Source: Ampelocalamus luodianensis | Taxonomy: Eukaryota > Streptophyta > Magnoliopsida > Poales > Poaceae | DNA length: 64,000 nucleotides | Assembly: GCA_036346255.1 (NCBI GenBank) | Contig: CM070618.1 | Coordinates: 81,044,428 to 81,108,427 of the forward strand | Direction of reading: 5' to 3' | Shown: in pieces, positions 1-11,712 of the stretch | Position numbering within the stretch: position 1 is the first letter of the stretch | How the letters are laid out: each line of letters starts with the position of its first letter | Program-made: the position numbers and the translations under genes | The notes under the pieces: generated by a model | Database searches by the model: none | What the model was told of the DNA's origin: nothing | Seen by the model: only the letters and a program-made list of their open reading frames with translations

Positions 1-640
1 ACCGCCGCGCTCGGTCAGGTTGGTGAAGATCACCGTGTGGAACTACTCCGGCCACGGCGTCGGGACCGGGGGAGAGAGCCGCAGCGGCGGACCAAGGCTG
101 GAAGCGGCGCCGGGACGGAAGAAGCACCATGGGGAGGTGAGTCGGAGGAGACCCGACCGGAGGTGAGCCAGAGTAGTCGGTGTCGGGTTCTCGCCGGAGA
201 GGAGGCCGGCGAGCCCACGCCGGAATCGAGGGAGACGACGACACCGACTGGGTTGCGGTGGCTTAATCAGACTGTCGAGAGCATAGGACCGCCGCGGGAG
301 CCATCAGCGCAGTCTCGGGGGCACTAGCGCCGCTGACGGCTTCGGCGGCGGCGGCGGCGCCATCCGACGCCAGAAGGGGGTGGAGGGAGGCGAGAGGAAA
401 CCACGGAGGTGGACAGCGGCGACGTGGGCCGCCGGATTTGGTAGATCGAGGCGCCGACGCCAGGCCTGGGGGCGGCGCGAGTGAATGGGGGAGCGGGTAG
501 AAGGAGCCTAGGGGAGTTAGGGGATGTCGCCGTTAGCATCGGAGGACGCCGGAGGTGGCAGATCGGGGCGCCGCCGCCGCTCGAGACGAGAGGGGGAGAG
601 AGATGCGAGTAAGAGAGGAAGTGGGTGTCCACGTGTGTGT
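1..640. other. GC-rich segment, no gene recognised
   Basis: This stretch is strongly GC-rich with many CGG/GGC runs and is open in several frames on both strands, as expected by chance at this composition. The translations are rich in Arg, Ser and Pro and show no domain I recognise. Composition drops sharply to AT-rich near position 640. It could be a fragment of a captured gene or of a GC-rich transposon, cut by the window edge. Confidence 0.3.
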
Positions 641-889
641 AACCGTGAGGAGATAAGAAAGAAGGGGTAAAAATGTCATTTCACGTGCCTTTGTAATGGG
701 AACCGGCTGAATATTATTAAAATAATGCGAGGAGGGCAAAATCTGAAGAAATAGACAAACGTGGGGCATAAAATGTATTACATAGGGAATGAGGGCATTT
801 TCTAAAAACCCAACTAATGGAAGGGCAAATAACTAATTGCCCCTTCCAAATTATCCCAATCGGCCACATGTAATATGGAACTACTCGCA

Positions 890-2163
890 GGGACCCCAAA
901 TATCTAAGGGACCAGTTACCAATTTGACAATTGAACATATCAAATATTGAGTAATTTCCTCTTCTTCACCTCTTATAATAAAATTTTCACTTTTTTGGAA
1001 GTTGATTTTTAACCCAGAAATGGCTTCATAGATGTGTAGAATCAGTTTCATGTTTCTAGCTTTTTCTAAGTCCTCTTCCATCAACAAAATGGTATCATCT
1101 GCATATTACAGAATAGATACCCCATTTTGGATCAAATGTGGCAAATAGATACCCCATTTTGGATCAAATGTGGCACCAAGCCGGTTACAAGACCATTGCT
1201 TGAGCTTTAAAGACCATTTTAGCATGGCAATCAGCAACTAAGTTAAACAAAAAAGGTGATAAAGGATCTCTCTATCTCACCCGTTTACAACTTTGAAAGT
1301 AATTAAGATCCAGTTCCCTTGTTTACTTTTACACTTAAAAGAGTCCCATGCATCACCACACTTTCAATCCAACCACAAATTTTGTTATTGAAGCCTCTCA
1401 TTCTCAAACAGCAGAACAAAAAGTCCCAATTCACCTTCTCATAAGCTTTTTCAAAATCCAGCTTAAGCACTACACCCTTTTTATTTCTTATTTAGTTTCA
1501 TGCATAATTTTATGTAAAGACAAAACCCCATCCATTATGTTAATTTCTGTTTTTTTTTATAAATGTATTTTGGCATCTATTGATAAGTTTATCCATGAAG
1601 CCTTCCATCCTTCAAAGTAAGAACTTTAGTTATTATTTTAAAGCACACATTTAACAAACAAATGGGTCTAAACTGTTGTATCCTCTCAGCTTTCTTTTGT
1701 CTTAGGCAAGAGGGTGATCACCCCATAATTCATACGCTTAACAACTAATGTACCTTCATAAAAGTCTTTGAACACTGCAACAAGATCGTCTTTCACAATA
1801 GACCAACATTTTTGGTAAAATCCTATAGGAATATAATCAGGTCCAGGGGCCTTATTAGTCTCCATTCGGAAAACACCATTTTTAATTTCCTCTTCCTCAA
1901 AAGGTTTACCAAGAATTTCATTATTATCTTCATCATTAAGTTTTTCATTATTCTCCCACATATCATTATTAATTCGAAAACAGCTACCTTCAGCTGGACC
2001 AAAGAGAGTTTGTAATAAGCAGTTGCATGATTCAACAAATTGTCATCACCTTCAATAACTTCGCCCCCCTTATGAAGACAAAAAATGGTGTTTTTTCTTC
2101 TCTTCCTACCGTTAGCAACTATATGGAAAAAAATCTGTGTATTATCCCCATGTAACAACCATC
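890..2163 (-). mobile_element. Degenerate LINE (non-LTR retrotransposon) reverse-transcriptase fragment
   Basis: Read on the minus strand, three blocks follow the order of a plant L1-type LINE ORF2. First, near 2160-2030, is a block starting LLHGDNTQIFFHIVANG, the segment just before the RT domain. Second, near 1960-1690, is the RT core with NKAPGPD, followed by FYQKCW and ending GVITLLPK. Third, near 1110-890, is the catalytic YADDTILLM followed by SGLKINFQKSE and LRYLG. The codon just before YADD is a stop (TAA), and further stops and frameshifts separate the blocks. The endonuclease and 3' tail are absent. It is a dead 5'- and 3'-truncated relic. The strand and family assignment are firm; the exact ends are not, and no target duplication was found. 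Confidence 0.85.
1113..1176. repeat. Two 32-bp direct tandem copies inside the LINE relic
   Basis: The unit beginning ATAGATACCCCATTTTGG occurs at 1113 and again at 1145, head to tail and essentially identical. It lies just upstream (minus strand) of the YADD codons of the LINE fragment. A recent local duplication within dead sequence is the simplest reading. Confidence 0.85.
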
Positions 2164-2432
2164 TTTATATATAGCGCGTGGCATACACGGCAAGGGGAGA
2201 TCACATGCGGATTGCAAGCTGATTACAATCAGAGATATGATTTAGTTACTATACAGATAGAATCAAATCTCATCAAATGAAAGTATATCACTAACAATAT
2301 CTCTAGGAATATCTATCATAGTCCACGCCACTTGTTATTAAGGGGTGAACACATCAGCATTTAGGTGATATAGAAGAGAGAATACCAAAATACAAGAAAC
2401 AACAAAATAACTACGGGAGACTTACTTGTTAC

Positions 2433-2476
2433 CTAAAAACTTATTTTGTGTATACTAAAAACTTATTTTGTGTATA
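2433..2476. repeat. 22-bp tandem duplication in AT-rich spacer
   Basis: Two adjacent identical copies of a 22-bp unit beginning CTAAAAACTTATTTTG start at 2433 and 2455. The surrounding 2164-2600 segment is AT-rich, without a gene I can recognise. Confidence 0.85.
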
Positions 2477-2599
2477 GCAATTAAAGTAGGGATTAAAATC
2501 TTATATACAAGCTTAAGAAACAATTTATTGGAAAGTTTATTTCTTTTTATTTCATTGAGAACTATTCTTTCAGTAATAAATTAAAACAAACTATTATAT

Positions 2600-3230
2600 T
2601 ATAGATGCTCGGACAGTTAAGCCGCGGGCAGCTGTACAGGCTACAGCTGAGACTAGACGACATGCGCGCGAGGCTTCGGCAGTTCGGCTCGGGCGAGCGC
2701 GCGGGTGGGACGAGAATCCGGGCGCGCGAACGCGATGTGTTGGTGTATGCCTGTATGGTAGTAGTGCTACGGTGAGTTGGTGGCATCTTGGCTCCGCGCC
2801 GCGCGTGGCCCCGCGCAGCAGGGGGAGGCGCAATGAAGGCGCAACGTGACGCCTGATCGATCGAGCGCGTGCGCGGAAGGAAAGCACCGCCACCCTCCGC
2901 GCGCGGCAACGGAGCGGAGAGGCCACCAGCGGAGTTAAACCTGCGAGCGCGGCGCCGGCTTTTTGTTCTTTGCAAGTGCGGTTGCCACCAGCGAGCCGAC
3001 GTCGGCCGGCCGCGTGAACATTTATGGGCCGCTCTGGGTTTTCGAGGTTTCGGTGCGCCAGTTGATCCCGAGAAGCTTGTGCTGCGGTTACCAGTGGCTT
3101 TCGACTTTCCTTTCTGGATGATGAAGAGTCGTTTTCGTAGGCTTCACCGTAAGCATATGGGCGGTAAAGTGGCAATTAAAGGAGGCTATGCAAACTTGAG
3201 CGCAGTAGAGTAGTAGGAGTATGAGATCAT
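2600..3230. other. GC-rich island without a recognised gene
   Basis: Composition switches abruptly to GC-rich at about 2620 and back near 3230. Both strands stay open for 100-190 codons, but the translations (Arg/Ala/Pro-rich) match no family I know and there is no splice or start context that singles one out. It may be a gene fragment captured by a transposon or a relic exon. No function can be assigned. Confidence 0.25.
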
Positions 3231-3659
3231 AGTAGCAGCTTTCGTTCGCCTCTTTTCCTCGAACACTGCGCCTCCAATATTGACATCGTTTTACTGATAC
3301 CGTCGGTACATGGAGCACTACTCTCTACTCTGTTTTGAGAATATCGAAACATACAATACAAGAGAGTTAGCCTAGCTTGCAAAAAAATCTCTTAACAACT
3401 GCAAACATCTACAACTTTAAACTCTAAAGCACCTTCAGTGGAACTGGAACTCGTGAGTTTACGACTTCTTGCACAGCAAAGAGCAGCCTTAACCACTGAG
3501 CTTCCACCTGCTCCTGGTACTTTTCTATCGCATGCCGTAGCACATGTTGTCACATCTACAGATCTACTACTAAATGTTCTAGAGGGAACTAATTCTGCAA
3601 TGTACAACACGCATGTAACAGGCCACAGAAGTACAAAACCACCCTTTGCCCCATGCTTA

Positions 3660-4173
3660 AAATAGGACCATGTTCAACCCCACAGAAGATCCCGCGAAAA
3701 CCTCGACTTGCCGTTCTCTTCTCGAGCGTCCATTTCTCGTCACCCACCCAAACCTAAAACGCACCCATTCGACGTGGCAGTCAGCTAACCCACCCCCCCT
3801 CGGCACCGCACCGCACCTGGCCTCCCCCGAGGCGAGGCGCGCGTTGGTCACCACCCCGTCTCCTACACCACCACCACCACTCCGCATTTCCTATCGCCTC
3901 ATCTCACACGTCCGTACCAGGTGCCCGCGCGCCACGAATCTCCTCTCTACGACGTACCGCCACTCCACTGGTCTTTAAATCTTAAGCTCCAAGCCTTGCA
4001 AAGTCTTAACCACACCGTGGACAAGCGCCATCGCGCAGACCCCACCCCACACCGTCGTCTCTTCGAAGCTACACACCCTGACCCTATCGTCCTCTTACTT
4101 AAACTCCACTTTGCGACGCTCACCTTTGCGCCAGTAGCCAGCAAAAAGTACGTAGAAGCTACATAGCTGCTGA
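3660..4173 (+). promoter_or_regulatory. 5' flank and probable promoter of the ABCG gene
   Basis: About 500 bp of C-rich sequence precedes the ABCG start codon. A weak TATA-like TTTAAAT lies at 3974-3980, roughly 200 bp upstream of the start, followed by a pyrimidine-rich stretch suitable for a 5' UTR. Nothing stronger such as a canonical TATAAA is visible. The segment 3231-3660 contains no recognised gene. Confidence 0.3.
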
Positions 4174-6447
4174 ATGCATGCAATGGCGCGCGCCGTGCAC
4201 GACCGCTTCCCCTTCCTCGCCTCGGCTCCGGCGCCCTCACCGGCGCCGGCGAGGGGCAGGAACCCGTCCCTCTCTGAGATGCTCCGTCTCGTCGGCGCGG
4301 CCACGGTCGACCAGGACGTCACAGACGACGACGGTTCCGCCTCCGCGCTCTCCCTCCCACTGCCGCTACCCACGCCTGGCTGTGTGGTGGGCGTCGGCGA
4401 CAATGCGGGTGCTGCACCCGGCCGGACTATCCAGTTCCGGCTGGCGTTCACCGGCCTGACCTACAGCGTCCGAGCGGCGCGGCGCGCGCGCCCCGGTGGA
4501 GGCGGCCGGCTCCGCCTGCCTCTGCAGAGCCGCTGCGACCGCGTCACCGCGGCGCCCGACGCGCACGCGCCGCGGACGAGGGCGCTGTTGGATGGCATCT
4601 CCGGTGAGGCGAGGGAGGGCGAGATCCTGGCGGTGATGGGCGCGAGCGGCTCCGGCAAGTCCACGCTCATCGACGCGCTCGCCAACCGTATCTCCCGCGA
4701 CGCCCTCAAGGGCTCCGTCACGCTCAACGGCGAGGCGCTCACGGGCAACATCCTCAAGTCCATCTCCGCGTACGTCATGCAGGACGATCTTCTGTTCCCC
4801 ATGCTCACCGTCACCGAGACGCTCTCCTTCGCAGCCGAGTTCCGCCTGCCGCGCGCGCTGCCCGCGGCCAAGAAGCGCGCGCGCGTGCAGGCGCTCATCG
4901 AACAGCTCGGCCTCCGCACAGCGGCCAACACCATCATCGGCGACGAGGGCCACCGCGGGGTCTCCGGAGGCGAGCGCCGCAGGGTCTCCATCGGCACCGA
5001 CATCATCCACGACCCGATCCTCCTGTTCCTCGACGAGCCCACGTCGGGGCTCGACTCCACCTCGGCGTTCATGGTGGTCAAGGTGCTCCGCCGCATCGCC
5101 GAGAGCGGCAGCATTGTTATCACCTCCATTCACCAACCGAGCCAGCGCATTCTCGGCCTCCTCGACCGCCTCGTCCTCCTCTCGGGGGGTCGCACCGTTT
5201 TCAGTGGGCCGCCCTCCGCCCTCCCGACCTACTTCGCCGAGTTCGGCTTCCCGGTCCCCGACGACGAGAACCGCGCCGAGTTCGCGCTGGACCTAATCCG
5301 CGAGTTCGAGTCGTCTCCGACGGGGACTAAACCCCTCGTCGACTTCCACCGGACGTGGCAGCACATGCACGCGGCGAGCCCCGACTCGGCGGATGGTGGG
5401 TGGGCGCCTACCATGTCCCTGAAGGAGGCCATCAGCGCGAGCATCTCGCGAGGGAATCTGGTGTCGGGCTTGGACGTGGCCGGGGAGGCGTCGTCGGTGC
5501 ACACCTACGCGAACCCGTTCTGGGTGGAGATGAAGGTGCTGACGAAGCGGTCGGCGATTAACATGCGGCGCATGCCGGAGCTGTTCCTCATCCGGCTTGG
5601 CGCTGTAGTGGTCACCGGCGCGATCCTGGCCACCGTCTTCTTCCGGCTCGACCAGTCGCCCAAGGGCGCGCAAGAGCGGCTCGGCTTCTTCGCCTTCGCC
5701 ATGTCCACCATGTTCTACACCTGCGCCGACGCGCTCCCGGTGTTCCTCCAGGAGCGCTACGTGTTCCTCAGGGAGACCGCCTACGGGGCGTACCGCCGCG
5801 CCTCCTACGTGCTCTCCAACGCCATCGTCTCCTTCCCGCCGCTAGTCATCCTCTCCCTCGCCTTCGCCTTCACCACCTTCTTCGCCGTCGGCCTCGCGGG
5901 CGGCGCGTCCGGGTTCGTCTTCTACACGCTCGCTATCCTGGCGTCCTTCTGGGCCGGGAGCGGCTTCGTCACGTTCCTCTCCGGCGTGATACCTCACGTC
6001 ATGATCGGCTACACCGTCGTCGTCGCCATCCTCGCCTACTTCCTGCTCTTCAGCGGCTTCTTCATAAACCGGGACAGAATACCGGGCTACTGGATATGGT
6101 TCCACTACCTGTCCCTCGTCAAGTACCCGTTCGAGGGGGTGCTGCAGAACGAGTTCGGCCGCGGCGGCGAGTGCTTCGTGCGGGGTACGCAGATCTTCGA
6201 CAACTCGCCTCTCGCGGCGCTGCCGGAGGCGGTGAAGGCGCGGGTGCTGGCGTCCATCAGCTCGGCGCTCGGGGTGGGGATCGGCGCCGACACGTGCGTG
6301 GTCACGGGGCGCAGCGTGCTGCAGCAGGCGGCCGTGACGCAGCTCGGCAAGTGGGAGTGCCTGCTCGTGACGGCGGCGTGGGGGTTCCTCTTCCGGCTGC
6401 TCTTCTACTTCAGCCTCGTGCTCGGCAGCAAGAACAAGAGGAGGTGA
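4174..6447 (+). CDS. ABCG (WBC) subfamily half-size ABC transporter
   Basis: An intronless 757-residue reading frame with the reverse ABCG order: nucleotide-binding domain first, membrane domain second. Visible NBD motifs are Walker A GASGSGKST at residues 156-164, the signature VSGGERRRVSIG from 263, Walker B ILLFLDEP from 282 with catalytic Glu288, and the switch His320 in SIHQPS. The C-terminal half (about 475-750) holds the hydrophobic segments, with FFINRDRIPGYW between the last helices, and ends in a basic GSKNKRR. Length and motifs fit the plant clade containing AtABCG1/2/6/16/20 and rice RCN1/ABCG5. Those proteins act as dimers at the plasma membrane and export lipid-type barrier precursors such as suberin; substrate here is inferred. 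Start choice: ATG at 4174 or the second ATG at 4183, which has the better plant context (CAATGGC). All key residues are intact, so it should be functional. Confidence 0.93.
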   Translation: MHAMARAVHDRFPFLASAPAPSPAPARGRNPSLSEMLRLVGAATVDQDVTDDDGSASALSLPLPLPTPGCVVGVGDNAGAAPGRTIQFRLAFTGLTYSVRAARRARPGGGGRLRLPLQSRCDRVTAAPDAHAPRTRALLDGISGEAREGEILAVMGASGSGKSTLIDALANRISRDALKGSVTLNGEALTGNILKSISAYVMQDDLLFPMLTVTETLSFAAEFRLPRALPAAKKRARVQALIEQLGLRTAANTIIGDEGHRGVSGGERRRVSIGTDIIHDPILLFLDEPTSGLDSTSAFMVVKVLRRIAESGSIVITSIHQPSQRILGLLDRLVLLSGGRTVFSGPPSALPTYFAEFGFPVPDDENRAEFALDLIREFESSPTGTKPLVDFHRTWQHMHAASPDSADGGWAPTMSLKEAISASISRGNLVSGLDVAGEASSVHTYANPFWVEMKVLTKRSAINMRRMPELFLIRLGAVVVTGAILATVFFRLDQSPKGAQERLGFFAFAMSTMFYTCADALPVFLQERYVFLRETAYGAYRRASYVLSNAIVSFPPLVILSLAFAFTTFFAVGLAGGASGFVFYTLAILASFWAGSGFVTFLSGVIPHVMIGYTVVVAILAYFLLFSGFFINRDRIPGYWIWFHYLSLVKYPFEGVLQNEFGRGGECFVRGTQIFDNSPLAALPEAVKARVLASISSALGVGIGADTCVVTGRSVLQQAAVTQLGKWECLLVTAAWGFLFRLLFYFSLVLGSKNKRR

Positions 6448-7357
6448 TCGTGCCGTGGAAACCTTCCTCATGGTCTACCTGTCTGTACGTACGGACATGC
6501 GCGCGCGCGCGCATATACATTTGAATGGTCGAACCGTCGAGGCCAATCAAGCCATGGAAGAAAGCAAGGGTGCAAAAACAAAAGGAAGACCTAATTAATT
6601 AGATGCTATTATTAGTTTCTGCAATTGTTAAAACGGATGTGCTTTTGGACTCTTTTTTTTTCCTGGTGATCTGGTAGAAATAAGTGGTTTTGCAACATAC
6701 ACATGCTTGGCATCCACTAGCCTTTTTTCATCACTTTTTCTTCAGTGTGTTAAAGACTCGTTAAATGAAGTGTTCAGTTCTCAGAAAAACGAAAGACGCA
6801 ATCGATTTTTTTTTTTGGTCGTTGTCGTTGTCGTTGTGTTCCGTTTGTCCTCATATTCGTCAACATCTTCCTTCTCCCCTTTATTTGGTGAGTTGTGTTA
6901 GCTTTGGAACTTCATTCGTAATGCATGCGCTGTGTTGTTCCTCGGTGCAAAAGGCACAACCTTCCTTCCTTTGGACACTGAAACGAATAAAGCAGACCCG
7001 TTTCAAAACTTTAAAAAGAAAGCATAAATCGGTGCTGTTCTCAACTTCTCATGAAGCTATGTTCACCAGTGTTCTTATAATATACTTCTCATGTACTCTA
7101 GTTTTGTTCACTACTCGAGTATTTTTTTATATTTAAGGGGTTTAAATCCCCCGATTTTAATTAATGAAACCAACAACTACTCAAGTATATTAACATAAAA
7201 TTTTTATGTACACTTCAAAAAATAAATTAGCATAGGTTTTTCCTACATGATAACCTGCATAGATGGAGTTTTAATGTTGCTGTCATATGGTACATTAACA
7301 CATATGGAGTTAGATAAGAACCGTGGTCCGTACGGGAGGGGAGGTTGGGTACAGTTA
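6448..7357. other. 3' flank of the ABCG gene, no gene seen
   Basis: The segment holds a short (GC)n tract near 6500, poly-T runs near 6650 and 6810, and then AT-rich sequence. The 3' UTR of the transporter must lie in its first few hundred bases. No coding region or RNA gene is apparent. Confidence 0.4.
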
Positions 7358-7707
7358 GAGCATCTTCAATAGTGTCACTTCAGCTGTTTCTAAGGTTGTC
7401 GTATAGATTTTTAGTGACGTGGAAGAGAGTGAAAGTGAAGAGAGAATGAGGTCGTCCTCTCACGAAGTAACGAACGCATCACGAGAAACAAGGCACTAGC
7501 GATGAAACTTTTTGCTGTTGGAGCGCAGTTATCGTTTATTCATGCGAAACAAGGCATTTGATTCGATCATGTAAATCTTAAATGCTTGTAAGGCTTTAAA
7601 AAAACAGCTCAAGAGACAATGTATTAAAATAGTTATCTCTAAAATTATCTCAAGATAACATAAAGAGTGTTAGAGACAACCTAAAAAACAAACTATTGAA
7701 CTTGTCC
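7358..7707. mobile_element. Tourist/PIF-Harbinger-like MITE
   Basis: A 350-bp element with inverted ends: GAGCATCTTCAATAGT at the left and ACTATTGAACTTGTCC at the right (12 of 16 positions pair). The inversion continues inward (CTAAGGTTGTC against GACAACCTAA). Both sides carry the trinucleotide TTA (7355-7357 and 7708-7710), the typical PIF/Harbinger target duplication. There is no coding capacity. Confidence 0.7.
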
Positions 7708-7710
7708 TTA

Positions 7711-9080
7711 GTTGTATGATACCGGTATCGGCGGGTCTTAATGAATGACTACACCTGCATGTATTCTAGCTTAAATGTCTTCTCTGAGCGCTCCTTACAA
7801 AAATCTCCGTTTAGCTTGTGTAACGCAAGTGCAGCTAGTAGTAGCCAGTTCTAGAGGAGTTTGACAATCGAACTGCCTGCTCCCCATGGCAGGCTGCAGA
7901 GTCAATAATTGAACTAATGGTTAACATCGCCTACTAGAAATATATAGTATGCACCTGTTGCTGCTCTTCGTAGTTTTGAACAGCAAAAACCGGCAACTGG
8001 AGTAACCATTGCAGCGGAATCATCACCGTCATCATCCTCACATGCGAGGGGTTGGTTGCTGGGCAAGCATATTTCTAAGAGAAGCTAGCAGCAGACAGAG
8101 CATATATCCGGCAATTGGCAAATACGGCGTGGATCGATGCTTAGATGAGCTGCACCGTACCAAACCGGCGAGACAGGGAGATCGTTACGGCAAAACCTGC
8201 ATTTGGAAATTGCTGCTTTTTTTGCCATAGACTTGCATCTGGAAATCGCCCTTACGACTAATTTGCTGTACAATATATCTGTAGGATGCATGCATACGAT
8301 GCGTGCCTGGTCTTCGTGTAGGCCAGCGATCCCCCACCAAACGCGCGCCGGCCGGATCGTCTGCGACTGGACATCAAGCAAGCAGCTTCTTGTTGCCTGC
8401 TAGTTGACGGCTGCGATTCAGCGGTACTACAATGGGAGAGTCTCAAAACTTCCACAGATCGACAGCAGGTAATTCATCGATATCACCGTCGAATTCCCTG
8501 CTGCTTCTAACAATCAATGGAGAGGAGAGGGTTAGCCTTTCCACAGACGAGATGATTCTTCCAAAAGTACTGCTCCTTTTCTTCCAAGAATCCTGTGTCT
8601 CTGTGTTGCATTTAACTGCGGTGAAAATTAGACATGTCTTAGGAAATCTTGTTGGGAAAAAAAAAATCTATGGGAGGGCCTGTGACCCTGTTAGACCGTG
8701 TGGCTAGATTTAGTATAATTTAGTTGATGAATAATTAACAATGTTAGGTACTGATGTTATTTGAGGCGTATGTGTGTGTATGGACTTATGTCGATCAAGT
8801 TGAAAAGAACTTATGCTGAAAAAAGATGGTGTTTTGGTCTTTGCATGTGCAAGGTAATTCGGAGGTGATCGTAGTCTACGGTGGTGACCGAGAGATGGCT
8901 TGGTGCGAAGTCATGGTCCAGAGGGTCGAGAATGCTGGAGGAGACGGTCGGGCTCGAGTTGGGGCGTGTGAAGATCAAATATGGATGATGTGTATTGGAA
9001 CTATAGAGGTGCGTTTCGGAGGCTACGATACGCAACAATTTTGGGTGTCCAAAATTAAAAGCTGAGAGAGATTGGATTGA
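7711..9080. other. Intergenic DNA, no gene recognised
   Basis: Mixed-composition spacer. Short open frames of 60-90 codons occur on both strands, for example around 8432-8707, but none has a recognisable domain or convincing codon bias. Nothing else is supported here. Confidence 0.35.
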
Positions 9081-9420
9081 ATTATGTAATCGGTGTTAAA
9101 CCCGTGTATTGAGTCAAGCCCACGGATTGGGCTGTAGGACTATATGTACTAGGGCTAGTTGGGCCTGCCGTATAAATGCGGGTCGTAGGATTTTGTGTGG
9201 GCGAGAGGGCGGCTGAAGAAAAGTAGTCAGGGTGGCGGCGCTCCAGAAGAAATCGTGACTGAGGCTGCACAGATTTTTGGGACGCAAGGTCTTGTAGCAG
9301 CTTGAGCTTTTGGAGTTATTTTTATTGCATGACTGCATGTAATGAGTGTTAACAGTTGGATAGATCTTTTGGCTGTTTTGCATGTGGCTTGATTTCTTTG
9401 ACAGAGTTGATTGCTTGTGG
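9081..9420 (+). other. Retrotransposon-LTR-like flank (weak)
   Basis: The segment contains GTGTTAAACCCGTGTATTG, repeated GGGCCTG-type motifs and a TATAAATG near 9170. This resembles the promoter portion of a plant Ty1/copia LTR. I could not find a clean TG...CA boundary, a primer-binding site or a second LTR, so this stays a suggestion. It directly precedes the left copy of the 3.7-kb duplication and is not itself duplicated. Confidence 0.25.
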
Positions 9421-11551
9421 CTGCTGTGTACTGTGATTGGACAGATTGTTTGGAGGAGTTAATTGCTGGGAGAGGTTGTACACGTGAATCATTACATTGA
9501 TTGCTTATGGGGTGTTGGCTGGACAAAAGCATGCAGGCTGTGTATGTGCTAGGGGCTAGGTTGCCTGCATCTTTTCTTTGACATGTTCTTTTTGTCTGAG
9601 AAGACATTGATGTGATGGATGCTTTAGCTATTGGTTCTTCCTGAGAAAATTCAACAAGCACTTGCTGTTCAGACGTGAGTGTAGAGGATCAAACTCGGGA
9701 TTTTTGTGTGCGCTGTGGTGGCGTGACTTGCTTGCTGTTTTGACCGAGTGTTGAGCGAATACAGAAAAGCGCCGAGTGATTTTTGTTATTGTTGGCAGCT
9801 AGTTTTTCTAGCAGAGCGACCTCAAGAGATTCTTTCTGTCTCCGCATTAGTAGTAGCGCGTTGTGGCATCCGGACTCCTAGGACAACGTGCTGTTCTTAT
9901 CGGAGCGGATGCTTGTGATCCTTACTTGTGAGTTTTTTTGTTTCAGATAGTTAGAGTGCGAAAAAGCTTATACAGTTATTCACGTCTCTCTGATTGTCAT
10001 TAACGATCCTATAGACCTAACGACCTAAGAGAGATCATAAGATACTTCTCTAATTCCAAGTCTCCGCGACGAGGGTAACAATTGGCCACACGGCAACGGA
10101 GAAGCTGCTAGATGCATTCAAAAAAGTGATGACCATTATATTGCAAACTGAATCATTTTTTTTCTTTTTTCATAGCGGACAACGAAATATGTTCTTGAAA
10201 TTTTGATGTGTAATCTAGATTTGTTGGTCGCCATAGGGTCGATGTGCTGGTTGTGTGCGAGGAGAGGCATTATGTTGGTTGCAGTCCATGACGTCGGTCC
10301 CGCGCCGTGGAGGTGTTCCAATCCATTGCAAGTTTGCCTTGAGGGCTTGTGCGTGTGACCGTAGGGCAAGTCTGCGACCATAGCCACTTCTCGCGCACTT
10401 TGGATCCACCACACGCGACCGCGGCCACAACTGTGTTGCACTCGGAAATCCCCATGCGATCTCTGCAGCATCAGGAGGAGAAAGGGAGGAGAAGAAGGTT
10501 GCTTTGAGATTGGTGATGATGCTAGGTGGCAAGATCTTAAGTAGGGCCTTAGGAGGTTAAGTGGGAGGCCCTGTCACATAAAATTGGATAATGATATGTC
10601 TTATACGTCCGAACCGACTCCTACCAGACGCTTCTTCTACGCCTCTTCCCCTATATCCATTATCCTTTCCTGACATGCCATATCTCATATCCCCATCCTG
10701 GCATCCACTCTTCTCCCTTCTTGTCCCTTCACATCTCAATCCAATCCCCACCCACTTTTCCTCAAGGTCCTTCCATTGCCCTCCTCCATCTCCGCCCCAT
10801 CCTCCATCCCCCTTCCACCAGGCTCCTCACCGCCGCCATCAAGCACTCGAGTAGGAGCCAACATGTAGCGGCCGCCGGTGAAGCTATACCTGCTGGTTGT
10901 GTTCTCTCGCGAGTGCGGTAGGGGTTTGTTAGTCAGCCGATTATCGTTTGTATCGAGTCTGCCACCCCCCGGTTAGAGAAGCAATCTGGATCCGAATTTG
11001 GGAGTTTGGATTAATTTTGTTCAAAAAAATAAAAATTGCTTGAATTTTGTTCAATTGATGGATGAGTGAAGTAATACAAGCCCATCCCAATCTTGCTACC
11101 ATGCTAACTAGCTCAGTTGATGATTTTCGTTTGAATTTATCATTTTTTTATTTAAAATCTAAAAAAATAAAATAAAAATAGAAATTTTCATTAAATTGGT
11201 GAAAATTTTCGATTTTGATCCCATCGCCGTATCGGACCCCAAAAAAAAAAGCGGCGATTAAAAAAATCCTAGGCTGCCCATGCTTACTTATCGTCACGAC
11301 AACGCCCATCCTCATAGACGGCAAACTCGGTAGTGGCCGGTTGAGGTGGGGCGGCGAGGATGTGGTGGCGAGGTCGCTAGATCCGAGTGGCGACAAGATG
11401 GCAGTGTGGGCTGGCCTCCTCCTCTTCCTACTCCGAGTCTATCTAAAATATTGGCACTAGTAAGTCGAATTGTTGCAGTGGTTATTGTCGAATGTAGCAG
11501 CGCTCTCTCCAAAATGTTCGAGCTAATTTAGTGGTTTTTCATTTTTTTTTG

Positions 11552-11712
11552 TTACAACAATGTTTTAATTTTGTTGCAACAAATTCTTGTATTTGTTGCC
11601 ACAGTTGTTCTCATTTGTTGCACATTTTTTTTAGTTTGCGTTTGCATTTGTTGCATCGGGTGGGAATTTTGTTGCAACCATAGCCGATTGTTGCAGCTCA
11701 CGATTTTTGTTG
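11552..11712. repeat. Degenerate TTGTTGCAAC motif array (copy 1)
   Basis: TTTGTTGC or its close variants recurs about every 15-25 bases, roughly eight to nine times, several extended to TTGTTGCAAC. The spacing is irregular, so it is not a simple microsatellite. The same array is in the second copy of the duplication. Confidence 0.7.

Noticed and set aside
4366..5136. Long minus-strand frame of 256 codons opposite the ABCG gene
   Set aside because: It is a GC-driven shadow of the ABCG coding sequence and has no domain; the plus strand carries all ABC motifs.
5842..6471. Minus-strand frame of 209 codons at the ABCG 3' end
   Set aside because: Low-complexity Glu/Arg/Gly-rich translation antisense to the transmembrane domain; a composition artefact.
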